From assembly GCA_036405135.1 (NCBI GenBank), contig DASWYF010000031.1, positions 28,522-92,521 of the forward strand: 64,000 nt of DNA, in the 5' to 3' direction. Source of the stretch: Verrucomicrobiia bacterium (GTDB taxonomy: Bacteria > Verrucomicrobiota > Verrucomicrobiia > Limisphaerales > JAEYXS01). Position 1 is the first letter of the stretch, and the number at the start of each line of letters is the position of its first letter. The position numbers and the translations under genes were made by a program. The notes beneath the pieces were generated by a model. That model made no database searches. It saw only the letters and a list, made by a program, of their open reading frames with translations, and had not been told where the DNA came from. Shown in pieces: positions 47,387-56,431 of this stretch.

Positions 47387-48805
47387 ATGAAAACTCTTCT
47401 GCTCTCACTTGCGCTGGCGACCAGTAGCGTTGCCGCCTATGCGTGCGGCGGTTACGGGGACTTCGATCATTACACCGCGCACGAATGGGGCACCTTCACC
47501 TCCATCCAAGGCACCGATGGCGTCCCCATCGCGTGGCAATCATTGGTAGTCGGTGACCTTCCTCGTTTCGTCTATAACCGCACCCGTGCTGAAGATGCCA
47601 AGCTGCTCGGGAACACCGCTGAGTTCTTCGGCAAAGGTTCCATGGCTGCGCGACAGCGCATCGAAACTCCAGTCATCTATTTCTACTCCCTGAAACCCCA
47701 GACCATCGATGTGCGCGTGGACCTGCCCCAAGGCAAGATTACCGAGTGGTATCCGCAGATCAGCAAGTTCGGCCCGGTTCCCGGAGAAGCAGTCACGCCC
47801 TTCATCGATCCCGGGCAGAGGGATAAAAGTTTCATCCAATGGTCCAAGGTGCAGGTCATTCCACGTGGTAATGAGACTTTTCCCAGCGAGAAAGGCGGCA
47901 GCCATTACTACGCCGCCCGGGAAACGGATGCCTCTCCAGTGCAAGTGACCCCTCCCACCGTCAAGGAAGGAAAACCCACGGTGCAGAATGAAAAGTTTCT
48001 CTTCTATCGCGGTGTCGCTGGTTTTCCTTCGCCGCTTATGGCCAAGACCGTCAGTGACAACAGCGTGACCATGCAGAACCAGTTGAACGAACCGCTTAAG
48101 CACCTCTTCGTGATCGATCAACGGGCGAATGAATACGCCTTCAGTTACCACGCAGAATTGCCAGCCAAGCAGGAACTGACTGCGGACATCAGCATCGTTT
48201 CTTCCCGCACTCAAACCTTCAGAAGCCGCGACCAGCTCATCCAGGCGATGAAAGATTCCCTCACCAAATCCGGCCTGTTCGAGAAAGAATCCGCCGCCAT
48301 GGTGAAGACGTGGGAAGATTCATGGTTCGATGAATCCGGCGTCCGCATCCTCTACGTGCTGCCGGAGAAATGGGTGGATGCTACCATGCCGCTGAAGTTC
48401 ACTCCGGAACCCGCCAAGATAGCCCGCGTCTTCGTGGGGCGCGCTGAATTATTCACACCCAGTCTGGAACATAAACTGACTCAACTCGTGAAAAACTATG
48501 GAGCTGCCGAATTTGATCAGAAAAAAGTGCTGATCCAATCGGTCAAAGACCTTCGCCTTGGCCGCTTCACCCAAGCTGCTTTCGATCGTGTAATCCGCTT
48601 GCAGAATGACAAAGCCTTCACCACGGCAGCCTATGAGCTGCAAGGAAATGCTTTGATGCCAGCGCCGGCCCACCCGCCCTCTGAACATACTGCACACACT
48701 AAAGTGCTGACCGCCGTCTCAACTTCGCTGATACGCTCAAACTTTTCGCCCGATCTCGAGCTTCTCGACCTTGTCTTGGATTGTGGAGCGCTAGTGCCAC
48801 GCTGA
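47387..48805 (+). CDS. Exported protein of unknown function (HEWGTFT motif)
   Basis: 472 residues from the ATG at 47387 (a start three codons earlier is possible). Signal peptide MKTLLLSLALATSSVAAYA. Soon after comes YTAHEWGTFTSIQGTDG, a motif I associate with a family of secreted hypotheticals in PVC bacteria and myxobacteria. TPVIYFYSLKPQTIDVRVDLP and FFYRGVAGFPSP follow in the first half, and a helical C-terminal half (RVFVGRAELFTPSLEHKLTQLV). No catalytic motif was identified. Confidence 0.8.
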   Translation: MKTLLLSLALATSSVAAYACGGYGDFDHYTAHEWGTFTSIQGTDGVPIAWQSLVVGDLPRFVYNRTRAEDAKLLGNTAEFFGKGSMAARQRIETPVIYFYSLKPQTIDVRVDLPQGKITEWYPQISKFGPVPGEAVTPFIDPGQRDKSFIQWSKVQVIPRGNETFPSEKGGSHYYAARETDASPVQVTPPTVKEGKPTVQNEKFLFYRGVAGFPSPLMAKTVSDNSVTMQNQLNEPLKHLFVIDQRANEYAFSYHAELPAKQELTADISIVSSRTQTFRSRDQLIQAMKDSLTKSGLFEKESAAMVKTWEDSWFDESGVRILYVLPEKWVDATMPLKFTPEPAKIARVFVGRAELFTPSLEHKLTQLVKNYGAAEFDQKKVLIQSVKDLRLGRFTQAAFDRVIRLQNDKAFTTAAYELQGNALMPAPAHPPSEHTAHTKVLTAVSTSLIRSNFSPDLELLDLVLDCGALVPR

Positions 48806-48842
48806 GAGCCTGTAGGAAACGCTTTTGTGGGGAGTTATGCGT

Positions 48843-48883
48843 CCGCCCCGTCCGTCCAATCATCGCTGGACGGAACGGGGCGG
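48843..48883. terminator. GC-rich hairpin between the HEWGTFT gene and the kinase gene
   Basis: CCGCCCCGTCCGTCCA (48843-48858) pairs with TGGACGGAACGGGGCGG (48867-48883) with one bulge and an eight-base loop. No U run follows, so it may end upstream transcripts weakly or structure the kinase 5' leader 24 bases ahead of its ATG. Confidence 0.5.
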
Positions 48884-48907
48884 AACGCCGATGATACCTA
48901 AAGTCCC

Positions 48908-50815
48908 ATGCGCAAGGTCGCCATAGTCTTCATCCTCACAGTGCTCATCCCGAGCCTGGGTCTCGCGTGGCTCGCGATCCGCTCCCTGCGCGACCAGCAA
49001 TACAGCCTCGAGCGTCAGGAATTCCTGCTTTACCAAAGTGCGGTGGACAAGCTCGCGCAGGAAGCGGAGGGCTATCTTGATCAGCAGCAGCAGCAATTCG
49101 CCACCCAAGTAGAAGTGATGTTGCAAGAAAGCCGGCCGGAAATCCTCGCTCTCTCTTTTGATGAGACCATCCGCAAAGCCTGGCCAATGGCCGAGATCGG
49201 TTTCGCCGTTTCGCTCAAGGGTAAAGTGATCAACCCGTTGCTGACCGGCCGCCCGGAGGCGCGCCAGTTCCGGCTGGAGAACGACCGTTTCCTTTGTAAC
49301 GCCGAATCCGTGGAAGTTTATTGGAACACAGGCAGAGGTTCCGTGAATCTCAGCGCTTTGGATCAGAAAAACAGTCTCGGCGGCCAAAATTCACCTCAAT
49401 TTTTTCAGGCCCAGTCGCAGACCATCGTGCCGATCGTCCAATCCGGCGGGCAAAGCCAGAGCCAGGGCGGACAAGGTGGATATTACGGGACGGACCAAGT
49501 GCAGAGCGGTAAAATTCCGACAGCCAAACGCGTGGTGATACCCCAAAGCCAAACCGATCCCTCTCAGCAAGCGATCCCCATGCCCCCACTGCCGACGGAT
49601 AACACCTACTCACGCGTGCAGGCGTCGGAAGCAGAGTTCCATCAACTGATCGGCGAGGCCAGTGAAGGGATGATGGCGCGCTTCCTCCAAAACCGCCTGA
49701 ATGTGATGACTTGGTACCGCTCCCCTCGTAATTCCAATCTCGTCTATGGCGCCAAGCTGGACCTGAGCAAACTGACCGATGGCTTGAAATCAGTCGTCCA
49801 CACATTGAACCCCGAACTGGGCGGCAACGTCTGCGTGGCATTATTGGATGATTCAGCGCGCCCCGTCAGCCGTTCCCATCCTGATTTCACCGCATCATGG
49901 AAGCGTCCTTTCGTGGCCGCAGAGATCGGCGAGGCCCTGCCCCACTGGGAGATCGCCTTCTATCAATTAAACCCCGGCAAACTCAACTCTGCCGCCGTGA
50001 CGCTCAAATTCACCCTTGCCCTGCTGGTCTCGTTGCTGCTCATGGCCATCATCATCGGTGGCTGGCTCATCGGGCGCGATCTTCACCGTGAACTTAGGCT
50101 GGCACGGCAGAAAACCGATTTCGTCAGTAATGTCTCACATGAATTGAAGACGCCACTGACCTCAATCCGCATGTTCGCAGAATTGCTGGCAGATGGCCGG
50201 GTGACCGATCCCGATAAACAGCGTGGCTACCTGCACATCATCACCGCCGAATCCGCCCGCCTCACGCGGCTCATCAATAACGTGCTCGATTTCGCCCGCT
50301 TGGAACGTGGCGAAAAAAAGTATCAGATGCATCAGCTCGATGTGGCCACTGTCACGCGTGATTCAGCCGAGGCATTGCGCGCGCATCTGGAATCCCATGG
50401 TTTCAAACTGGAGCTGTCCCTGCCAGAAACGCCGGTGTACGTCATCGGCGATGCTGATGCTCTCGCCCAAATAGTGGTGAATCTGCTCTCGAATGCGGAA
50501 AAATATTCCGGTGAGTCCCATGACATCCGGTTGCACCTCTTTGTGGCGGCGTACCCTTTCCCGCACGCTGAACTGCAAGTGCTGGATCGCGGTCGCGGTG
50601 TGCCGAAAGGGTGTGAAGAGAAAATCTTTGAACAGTTCTACCGTGCCCATGATTCTCTGAGCAGCGGCATCCAGGGCTCGGGCCTGGGTCTCACTTTAGC
50701 GCGACAGATCGCGCGTGCTCATGGCGGTGAATTAAAATACATAGCCCGTGAAGGGGGAGGAAGCTGCTTCACCCTGCACCTTCCGCTTGCAACTCCCTCG
50801 TCCTATCAAACATGA
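48908..50815 (+). CDS. Sensor histidine kinase
   Basis: 635 residues. A first membrane helix (about 4-24) and a second (about 362-385) enclose a large extracytoplasmic sensor. The sensor holds a Gln/Ser/Gly-rich insertion (about 175-205). No HAMP domain is obvious; after a short linker the HisKA box FVSNVSHELKTPLTS places the phospho-acceptor at His411. The ATPase motifs are LLSNAEKYS (N box), VLDRGRGVP (G1) and GSGLGLTLAR (G2). The response-regulator gene overlaps its stop by four bases. The signal is unknown. Confidence 0.94.
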   Translation: MRKVAIVFILTVLIPSLGLAWLAIRSLRDQQYSLERQEFLLYQSAVDKLAQEAEGYLDQQQQQFATQVEVMLQESRPEILALSFDETIRKAWPMAEIGFAVSLKGKVINPLLTGRPEARQFRLENDRFLCNAESVEVYWNTGRGSVNLSALDQKNSLGGQNSPQFFQAQSQTIVPIVQSGGQSQSQGGQGGYYGTDQVQSGKIPTAKRVVIPQSQTDPSQQAIPMPPLPTDNTYSRVQASEAEFHQLIGEASEGMMARFLQNRLNVMTWYRSPRNSNLVYGAKLDLSKLTDGLKSVVHTLNPELGGNVCVALLDDSARPVSRSHPDFTASWKRPFVAAEIGEALPHWEIAFYQLNPGKLNSAAVTLKFTLALLVSLLLMAIIIGGWLIGRDLHRELRLARQKTDFVSNVSHELKTPLTSIRMFAELLADGRVTDPDKQRGYLHIITAESARLTRLINNVLDFARLERGEKKYQMHQLDVATVTRDSAEALRAHLESHGFKLELSLPETPVYVIGDADALAQIVVNLLSNAEKYSGESHDIRLHLFVAAYPFPHAELQVLDRGRGVPKGCEEKIFEQFYRAHDSLSSGIQGSGLGLTLARQIARAHGGELKYIAREGGGSCFTLHLPLATPSSYQT

Positions 50816-51513
50816 AAACACGCATTCTGGTGATAGAAGATGATGCCCATATCCGATTAGGACTTGAGGAAGTATTGCGTGGTGAGGGTTTCGATGTGGC
50901 CAGTTGCGGACGCGGCGATGAAGCATTGAACTCTATCGAAAAAGAGAAACCGCATCTCATCGTGCTGGATGTCATGCTGCCCGGAGCCAGCGGCTACGAC
51001 ATCTGCAAACAGCTTCGCGCGCGCAAGAGCACCACCCCAGTACTCATGCTCACGGCGAAAGGACAGGAGATCGATAAGGTCATCGGCCTGGATCTCGGTG
51101 CAGATGATTACGTCACCAAACCTTTTGGCGTGCGCGAACTGCTCGCCCGCATTCACGCCCTGCTCCGGCGCATGAACGGAAGCAATGGTGGCAATGGAGA
51201 AACGACCGGATGCGGGCCGTTCAAGATCGGCACTGCCACCATCAACCCCACCACGTTTCAAGTGACTCGCGGGAAACAATCCGAAGACCTCACAGCAAAA
51301 GAACTGAAACTCCTCCAGCTTTTCTTCACCCATCCCGGCGAAGTATTCTCCCGCGACAAACTGCTCAACGAAGTTTGGGGCTACAACTACTACGGCACCA
51401 CCCGCACCCTCGATCAGGTCATCGTGCAATTACGCAAGAAACTCGGTGATAACGCTGGAGAGCCGAAGCATTTGCTCACGGTGCATGGAGTGGGATACAA
51501 GCTGGTGATGTAG
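50812..51513 (+). CDS. OmpR-family response regulator
   Basis: 233 residues. The receiver domain has acidic IEDD (9-11), the phospho-acceptor Asp53 in IVLDVMLPG, and the Lys of YVTKPFG. A winged-helix domain (about 135-230) includes LTAKELKLLQLFFTHPGEVFSRDKLLNEVWGYNY and RTLDQVIVQLRKKL. The ATG overlaps the kinase stop (ATGA), making a matched pair. Transcription ends at the terminator 14 bases past the stop. Confidence 0.96.
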   Translation: MKTRILVIEDDAHIRLGLEEVLRGEGFDVASCGRGDEALNSIEKEKPHLIVLDVMLPGASGYDICKQLRARKSTTPVLMLTAKGQEIDKVIGLDLGADDYVTKPFGVRELLARIHALLRRMNGSNGGNGETTGCGPFKIGTATINPTTFQVTRGKQSEDLTAKELKLLQLFFTHPGEVFSRDKLLNEVWGYNYYGTTRTLDQVIVQLRKKLGDNAGEPKHLLTVHGVGYKLVM

Positions 51514-51526
51514 ATCACAAAACAAG

Positions 51527-51559
51527 AAAACCCGGATGGCTTTCGCCATCCGGGTTTTT
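51527..51559. terminator. Bidirectional terminator between the response regulator and argG
   Basis: Fourteen-base perfect stem AAAACCCGGATGGC / GCCATCCGGGTTTT with loop TTTC; U-rich arms suit both directions, and the flanking genes converge. Confidence 0.93.
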
Positions 51560-51578
51560 GGAATTCTTCTAAAGTATC

Positions 51579-52817
51579 TTACTTCTTCTTTTTCTTCGCG
51601 CCGTGGACTTTTGCGGCCACCTTCAGGCGCAAGCCATTCAAGCGGATGAAGCCCGTGGCGTCGTTCTGGTTGTAGGCCTTCGTCGGGTCCGCTTCCATCG
51701 TGGCGATGTGCGGGTTGTAGAGGCTCACCGGGGACTTGCGGCCCGCTGCGTAGATGCCGCCCTTGTAGAGCTTCACGCGCACCGTGCCCGTCACGTTCTT
51801 CTGGCTCTCTTCCACATACGCCTGCAACGCCAACCGCTCCGGTGCATACCAGAAACCGTTGTAAACGAGTGAGGCATACTTCGGGATGAACGAGTCGCGC
51901 TGATGCATGACTTCACGATCCATCGTGAGGCTCTCCATTTGGCGATGTGCGAAGATGAGGATGGCACCACCCGGCGTTTCATAGACACCACGGCTCTTCA
52001 TACCCACGAAGCGGTTCTCCACCATGTCCACGCGACCGACGCCATGCTTGCCGCCGATCTTGTTCAGCGCGCGCATGACTTCGAGCGGCGACATCTTCTT
52101 GCCGTTCACTGCCACGCAATCACCCTTCACGAAATCCAGCTCCACATACTCCGCCTTGTCTGGTGCGTCTTCTGGCAACACGGACAGCGTGGTGAAATAT
52201 TCGCGATTCTTCAGGTCGAAGGAATCGTACCAAGGATCTTCCAAGATGCCCGCCTCATACGAGATGTGCAGGAGGTTGCGGTCCATGGAGTAAGGCTTCT
52301 TCGCGGAAGCCTGCACGGGAATACCCTTTTTCTCGCAGTAAGCGATCATCTCGGCACGGCCCGGGAATTCCTTGCGGAACCGTTCATCACGCCATGGCGC
52401 GATGACTTCCAGATCAGGAGCCAAAGCGGCAGCGGTCAGCTCAAAACGCACCTGATCATTGCCCTTGCCCGTGGCACCATGACCCACGGCCGTAGCGCCC
52501 TCTGCCTTGGCGATCTCCACCATGCGCTTGGCGATCAACGGACGCGCGATGGAGGTGCCGAGGAAATACTGCCCCTCATAGATGGCACCCGCACGGATGA
52601 TCGGGTAAATGAAATCGCTGGCGAATTCTTCCTGCAGGTCATCGATATAGATCTTCGATGCGCCCGTCTTCTTCGCCTTCTTTTCGAGGCCCTTGAGCTC
52701 GTCGTCCTGGCCCACATTGGCGCAGAACGCGATCATCTCGGCGTTATAGGTATCTTTGATCCACGAGAGCAGCACCGAGGTATCGAGGCCGCCCGAGTAT
52801 GCCAGCACAATTTTCAT
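51579..52817 (-). CDS. argG: Argininosuccinate synthase
   Basis: 412 residues from the ATG at 52817 (a GTG two codons earlier is rejected). The ATP-binding P-loop AYSGGLDTS opens the protein. [25 protein letters not shown] and [12 protein letters not shown] follow, all conserved in ArgG. It joins citrulline and aspartate in arginine biosynthesis. The C-terminus is a run of lysines. With SpeA in the same window it connects to arginine and polyamine metabolism, but the genes are far apart. Confidence 0.97.
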   Translation of the reverse strand: MKIVLAYSGGLDTSVLLSWIKDTYNAEMIAFCANVGQDDELKGLEKKAKKTGASKIYIDDLQEEFASDFIYPIIRAGAIYEGQYFLGTSIARPLIAKRMVEIAKAEGATAVGHGATGKGNDQVRFELTAAALAPDLEVIAPWRDERFRKEFPGRAEMIAYCEKKGIPVQASAKKPYSMDRNLLHISYEAGILEDPWYDSFDLKNREYFTTLSVLPEDAPDKAEYVELDFVKGDCVAVNGKKMSPLEVMRALNKIGGKHGVGRVDMVENRFVGMKSRGVYETPGGAILIFAHRQMESLTMDREVMHQRDSFIPKYASLVYNGFWYAPERLALQAYVEESQKNVTGTVRVKLYKGGIYAAGRKSPVSLYNPHIATMEADPTKAYNQNDATGFIRLNGLRLKVAAKVHGAKKKKK

Positions 52818-52892
52818 AGTCACAAAATTCCAACCAAACCAGAGACGCGACTAAACGACAACCGGACTAAACAGGAAAGAACAAATTTCAAG

Positions 52893-53013
52893 AGCAATGA
52901 CCAATGACGAAGCACGAATGACCAAGGAATGAAACAATGCCCAATGAACAAATGTCATTGGGGCTTGGTCATTTGTCATTCCTTCGTCATTCGGATTTGG
53001 ACATTGGTCATTT
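52893..53013. repeat. Imperfect inverted stutter repeat, AATGAC family, copy 2
   Basis: Left arm 52895-52947 and right arm 52953-53011, both built of AATGACCAATGACGAA-like units, fold onto each other. It overlaps the last codon of the HAD gene: the TGA at 53008-53010 is part of the repeat. Confidence 0.87.
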
Positions 53014-53658
53014 AACTCCTAGAAGTCGCTCAATCTCGTCGTAGTTTTTGACGATATGATCTGCCCGGCCCAGCTTGTCTGCCGCAAAGGAATTGGTGAT
53101 GGCGATCACTTGCATGCCCGCCGCTCTGCCCGCTTCCACACCGGCGACAGAGTCCTCGATCACCACACAGTCTGCCGGTTTCTTTTTGATGAGATCGGCG
53201 GCGCGCAGGAAGATGTCCGGTGCGGGTTTCCCCTTCGCCACATCCTGGCTGCTAACCACGGCGGAGAAGAAGGAACGCAGATTTTTGATGACGAGCACTT
53301 CATCAATGACCGGGTGCAACGAACCCGAAGCAACGGCGAGCGGATACTTCGCATTCAGCTTGGCGACCAACTCCGGCAAGCCATCGAAGATCGGCTGCTC
53401 TGCGCGTAGGATTTCCAGAAAGCGATTCTGCTTCATCGCCGTCAGGTCTTCGTAACTGTAGGTGGGTTTGTGATTCGCGATGAAGTCGAGCCACACCGCT
53501 TTATCCGAGCGCCCAATGTAATCGGGGAAATGGATACCGTGCGTCTGGCCGTAACCGAGCCGGTCAAAGATCTCCAAAAACGCTTTCTCGTGACGTGGTT
53601 CACTGTCCACGATCACGCCATCCATATCAAAAATCACCGCCGAAAAAGGCTTTAGCAT
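53008..53658 (-). CDS. HAD-superfamily phosphatase, beta-phosphoglucomutase-like
   Basis: 216 residues. Motif I is VIFDMDGVIVDSEP (nucleophile Asp and general acid Asp), motif II VASGS, motif III Lys in KGKPAPD, motif IV VVIEDSVAGVEAGRAAGM. The cap is helical (about 20-85), as in subclass I HAD enzymes related to phosphoglycolate phosphatase and beta-phosphoglucomutase. The substrate is not clear. The stop codon lies in the AATGAC repeat. Confidence 0.93.
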   Translation of the reverse strand: MLKPFSAVIFDMDGVIVDSEPRHEKAFLEIFDRLGYGQTHGIHFPDYIGRSDKAVWLDFIANHKPTYSYEDLTAMKQNRFLEILRAEQPIFDGLPELVAKLNAKYPLAVASGSLHPVIDEVLVIKNLRSFFSAVVSSQDVAKGKPAPDIFLRAADLIKKKPADCVVIEDSVAGVEAGRAAGMQVIAITNSFAADKLGRADHIVKNYDEIERLLGVK

Positions 53659-53671
53659 ACGACAAATTTTA

Positions 53672-53777
53672 TCTTAGCCACAGATGGACACAGATTAACA
53701 CAGATAAGGTAAATGACCTTTAAATCTGGTTACATCTCTATCATCAATCTGTGTGTATCTGTGTTAATCTGTGGTTA
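53672..53777. repeat. Inverted repeat of CCACAGAT/ACACAGAT stutter units
   Basis: Left arm 53674-53707 (AGCCACAGATGGACACAG...) and right arm 53744-53777 (complement of ACCACAGATTAACACAGATA...). It lies between two minus-strand genes, and its right end supplies the TAA stop of the VOC gene. Confidence 0.87.
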
Positions 53778-54173
53778 CTTTTTATTAAAAACAGAACTGG
53801 AGGGGCGTTCGACGAAGTGCAACAGATTGCCTTCGGCGTCTTTGAAGAAGAGGACGCTGCCGCCACCGCCAGCGGGCTTAACCGGTTCCGTGAACACCAC
53901 CCCACGCGCTTCGAGTTCTTTCTTCGCCACCTCAATAGATTCCACTTGGAGTGCGAAATGGCGGATGCCCGCCACGGAGTTATCGCCCACATCGGCGACG
54001 ACACGTTTGCAGGGGCCAATCTCCAAGACCAGGCCGCCGGAGAGCTTCACGAAGTAAAGCGGGACTGCTGCATCCTGCCAGACGATCTCCGCGCCGAGCA
54101 CGCGCCCATACCACTCCTGCAAGACCGTCGGCGACTGGGACGGCACACCGATATGTTCCACCACAAATTTCAT
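53775..54173 (-). CDS. VOC-fold (glyoxalase/bleomycin-resistance) protein
   Basis: 132 residues from the ATG at 54173; an ATG at 54182 or a longer form is possible. MKFVVEHIGVPSQSP with WYGRVLGAEI, then GIRHFALQVE and a final GSVLFFKDAEGNLLHFVE give paired beta-alpha-beta units with His and Glu as metal ligands. Substrate unknown. Its stop codon falls in the CCACAGAT repeat. Confidence 0.85.
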   Translation of the reverse strand: MKFVVEHIGVPSQSPTVLQEWYGRVLGAEIVWQDAAVPLYFVKLSGGLVLEIGPCKRVVADVGDNSVAGIRHFALQVESIEVAKKELEARGVVFTEPVKPAGGGGSVLFFKDAEGNLLHFVERPSSSVFNKK

Positions 54174-54295
54174 GCGCCGCATTGGTAACGCGCCGGGAGA
54201 GGAAAGCAATGGGAAACGCAACACAGGCATTATCACCCCTCGAGTTTACTTGCCCGCTTAGCTTCAACCGCATAAATAAAAACCAAGGATTCATC

Positions 54296-54676
54296 ATGCA
54301 AAGACTCACGAACGAAACCATCACAGAAATTGAGCACACGATTGGAGTATCTCTTCCTGGTCTATACCGAAAACTGTTAATCGAAATCGGCCATGGCAAG
54401 TTTGACCAGAAACCGGAATGCAGATGGAACACCGCCAAGGAAATTTACCACCCCACCGCTATCCGCGAGCTATATTCTTCATTCTTTGATAATCCCTCTG
54501 TCCTGTTTTCACCATACTTTCCCTTTGGCTGCGACAATCAAAGACAGGATCTATGGATCATCGACTCAAGCCGTGAGCTAGCAGCGTGCATTGCTCACTC
54601 AACCCACCCAGACGATTGGCCAGAGGAAGAATGGTTAGCCTTCGAAGATTGGATCAAAAAGCATCTCAAAGCGTAA
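54296..54676 (+). CDS. SMI1/KNR4 (SUKH) family protein
   Basis: 126 residues from the ATG at 54296 with AAGGAT upstream. It shows the SUKH fold pattern: EIEHTIGVSLPGLYRKLLIEIGHGKF, FFPFGCDN-like FPFGCDNQRQDLWIID, and EEEWLAFEDWIKKHLKA. SUKH proteins are often immunity proteins to contact-dependent or polymorphic toxins. No toxin gene is adjacent. A second SUKH-like gene follows by 20 bases. Confidence 0.78.
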   Translation: MQRLTNETITEIEHTIGVSLPGLYRKLLIEIGHGKFDQKPECRWNTAKEIYHPTAIRELYSSFFDNPSVLFSPYFPFGCDNQRQDLWIIDSSRELAACIAHSTHPDDWPEEEWLAFEDWIKKHLKA

Positions 54677-54696
54677 GTCCCCCTCATTGCCAGCTT

Positions 54697-55083
54697 ATGA
54701 ATTCACCGGCTCACAAGCACATAATTTTCCTGACTCAGCTAAACAGCAAAATCATAGCTCATTATATTGAGCTAGGTGAGCCCATAGGCGAATTCCATCA
54801 AACTGATACCGGAGAAATATTTTTCAATTATCATCAAGCGACCGATCGCTCATGGTATGTGAACAAAACGCTCGCCGCCTTTCGTCAATCAGCGGAAATC
54901 TTCAATCGTTTCTGCCTCCAACATGCCAACGATGAAAACACCGATGACGAATCAATCTGGTCTTTGGCAGCAGCACAACTGCAACACGATCTCGAACAAA
55001 TCGAACCATTAGGCGATCCAGCAACCTCTCTATGGAGCACCACTATTTACGACACTGAATGGGGTTTGCTGAATTTGCACTGA
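54697..55083 (+). CDS. SUKH-4-like immunity protein
   Basis: 128 residues from the ATG at 54697; a longer upstream frame overlaps the preceding gene. Motifs GEFHQTDTGEIFFNYHQATDRSWYVNKTLAAF, ESIWSLAAAQLQHDLEQIEPL and a terminal WSTTIYDTEWGLLNLH agree with SUKH-4-type immunity proteins. It lies 20 bases after the SMI1/KNR4-type gene; together they look like orphan immunity genes. The low GC content compared with neighbours may hint at transfer. Confidence 0.65.
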   Translation: MNSPAHKHIIFLTQLNSKIIAHYIELGEPIGEFHQTDTGEIFFNYHQATDRSWYVNKTLAAFRQSAEIFNRFCLQHANDENTDDESIWSLAAAQLQHDLEQIEPLGDPATSLWSTTIYDTEWGLLNLH

Positions 55084-55191
55084 TCAAGTCGTGAGACCAG
55101 AAACGAATCCCCGAGCTCAACCAATCTCACCACTAGCTACGCCTAGAATAATTCCCCCGAACCAAACTCATACACTGTTCGTAACACTTCC

Positions 55192-56415
55192 ATGACCGTC
55201 ACCAGCATACGTCCCCTATTATCCCTGACTGTCTTACTGGTCTTCATGCAAGGAGCTTTGGGTGCTGATGGCTCGAATCAAGGTCCCGGTCCCGGCAGGG
55301 CTCCTGCCGGGACACCGGGACCGTGGGATGCGGATGTGGTGGTGTATCGCGCAGGGACGGATGGGAAAGCAGAGAAGATGGCGACATTTGAGCGGGCCGG
55401 TGTGCCAACTGTAGCCCGCATGAAGGATGGGCGGCTTATCGCAGCGCATCAGTATTTTCCAGAGAATGATCGGGAGAACTTTGACAAGGTCGCCATCCAT
55501 TTCTCTGCTGATGAAGGCAAGACTTGGACCGCGCCTGAGGTCTTGCGTTTGAAAAGTTTGCCGGGAGAGATGCGCTATCCGTTTGATCCTACGTTAGTGG
55601 CTTTGCCGGATGGGCGCATCCGGGTTTATTTTACTTCCCTCATCGGACGGCGTTTTGAGGAACATGTCCCGGCGATCTATTCGGCCATCTCAACCAATGG
55701 TGTTGATTACACTTTTGAACCGGGCATGCGCTTCGGCGTCAATGGGCGCTTTGTGATCGATTGTGCGGTGGCGTTGCACAACGGTGTGTTTCATCTCTAC
55801 TCACCGGACAATGGCGCGCAGGAGCAAGGCGGCAATCGCAACGGTCCGCCCAAGATGGAGGGACAAGAAGGCGTGGGCTATCATGCGACGAGCACGGATG
55901 GATTGAACTTCACGCGGCAGCCGGACGTGAAGCTGGATGGACGGCGTCGCTGGCTGGGAAATGCGCAATCCGATGGGAAGGTGATCGCGTTTTACGGCAC
56001 AGGTCATCCGCTGGACTTCGTGCCTACGCCTGGTCAACGCGGTGGTAATCTATGGATGGCGACGAGCAGTGATGGGCAGGCGTGGCAGTTGATCAAAAGC
56101 CCTTTGGTAATGGGGGCTGATCCGGGCGCGGTGACTTTGAAGGATGGGAGCTTGCTGGTCGTGACGACGGGAGAGCCGCGACCGGGAACGGCGAGTGCGA
56201 ATCGGATGCGTGGTAATAATAACAATGGCGGAGAGAATTTTCGGCCGGTTGTTATCACGCCAGTCATGAAGGCGTTGGATGTGAACAATGACGGGATGTT
56301 GGATGCGGAGGAACTGGCGAATGCGACGGCGGCATTGAAGACATTGGATCGGGATGGGAATGGGAGATTGAGCGGGGATGAGTTTCGGGCGGTGAATCAG
56401 GGAGAGCGGAGGTAG
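55192..56415 (+). CDS. Exported sialidase-fold (BNR-like) protein with EF-hand pair
   Basis: 407 residues. Signal peptide about 1-24 (LLSLTVLLVFMQGALGA). A six-bladed sialidase-like region follows, with an Asp-box-like SADEGKTW and repeated phrases such as ALPDGRIRVYF and TSSDGQAW. The C-terminus has two canonical EF-hand loops, DVNNDGMLDAEE and DRDGNGRLSGDE. No full catalytic triad of true sialidases is confirmed. Near the N-terminus, PGPGRAPAGTPGP is encoded by a large palindrome. Likely secreted and calcium-binding. Confidence 0.82.
   Translation: MTVTSIRPLLSLTVLLVFMQGALGADGSNQGPGPGRAPAGTPGPWDADVVVYRAGTDGKAEKMATFERAGVPTVARMKDGRLIAAHQYFPENDRENFDKVAIHFSADEGKTWTAPEVLRLKSLPGEMRYPFDPTLVALPDGRIRVYFTSLIGRRFEEHVPAIYSAISTNGVDYTFEPGMRFGVNGRFVIDCAVALHNGVFHLYSPDNGAQEQGGNRNGPPKMEGQEGVGYHATSTDGLNFTRQPDVKLDGRRRWLGNAQSDGKVIAFYGTGHPLDFVPTPGQRGGNLWMATSSDGQAWQLIKSPLVMGADPGAVTLKDGSLLVVTTGEPRPGTASANRMRGNNNNGGENFRPVVITPVMKALDVNNDGMLDAEELANATAALKTLDRDGNGRLSGDEFRAVNQGERR
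55282..55322. repeat. REP-like nested palindrome inside a coding sequence
   Basis: GGTCCCGGT and CCCGGCAGG pair, across a three-base loop GCT, with CCTGCCGGG and ACCGGGACC (a two-base AC bulge between the last two). 41 bases, in frame, encoding a Pro/Gly/Ala linker just after the signal peptide. Confidence 0.85.
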
Positions 56416-56431
56416 AAGGGTTAGATAAAGA

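Noticed and set aside
12357..53777. CRISPR array as an explanation for the stutter repeats
   Set aside because: Units are short, tandem or palindromic, with no regular spacers and no cas genes.
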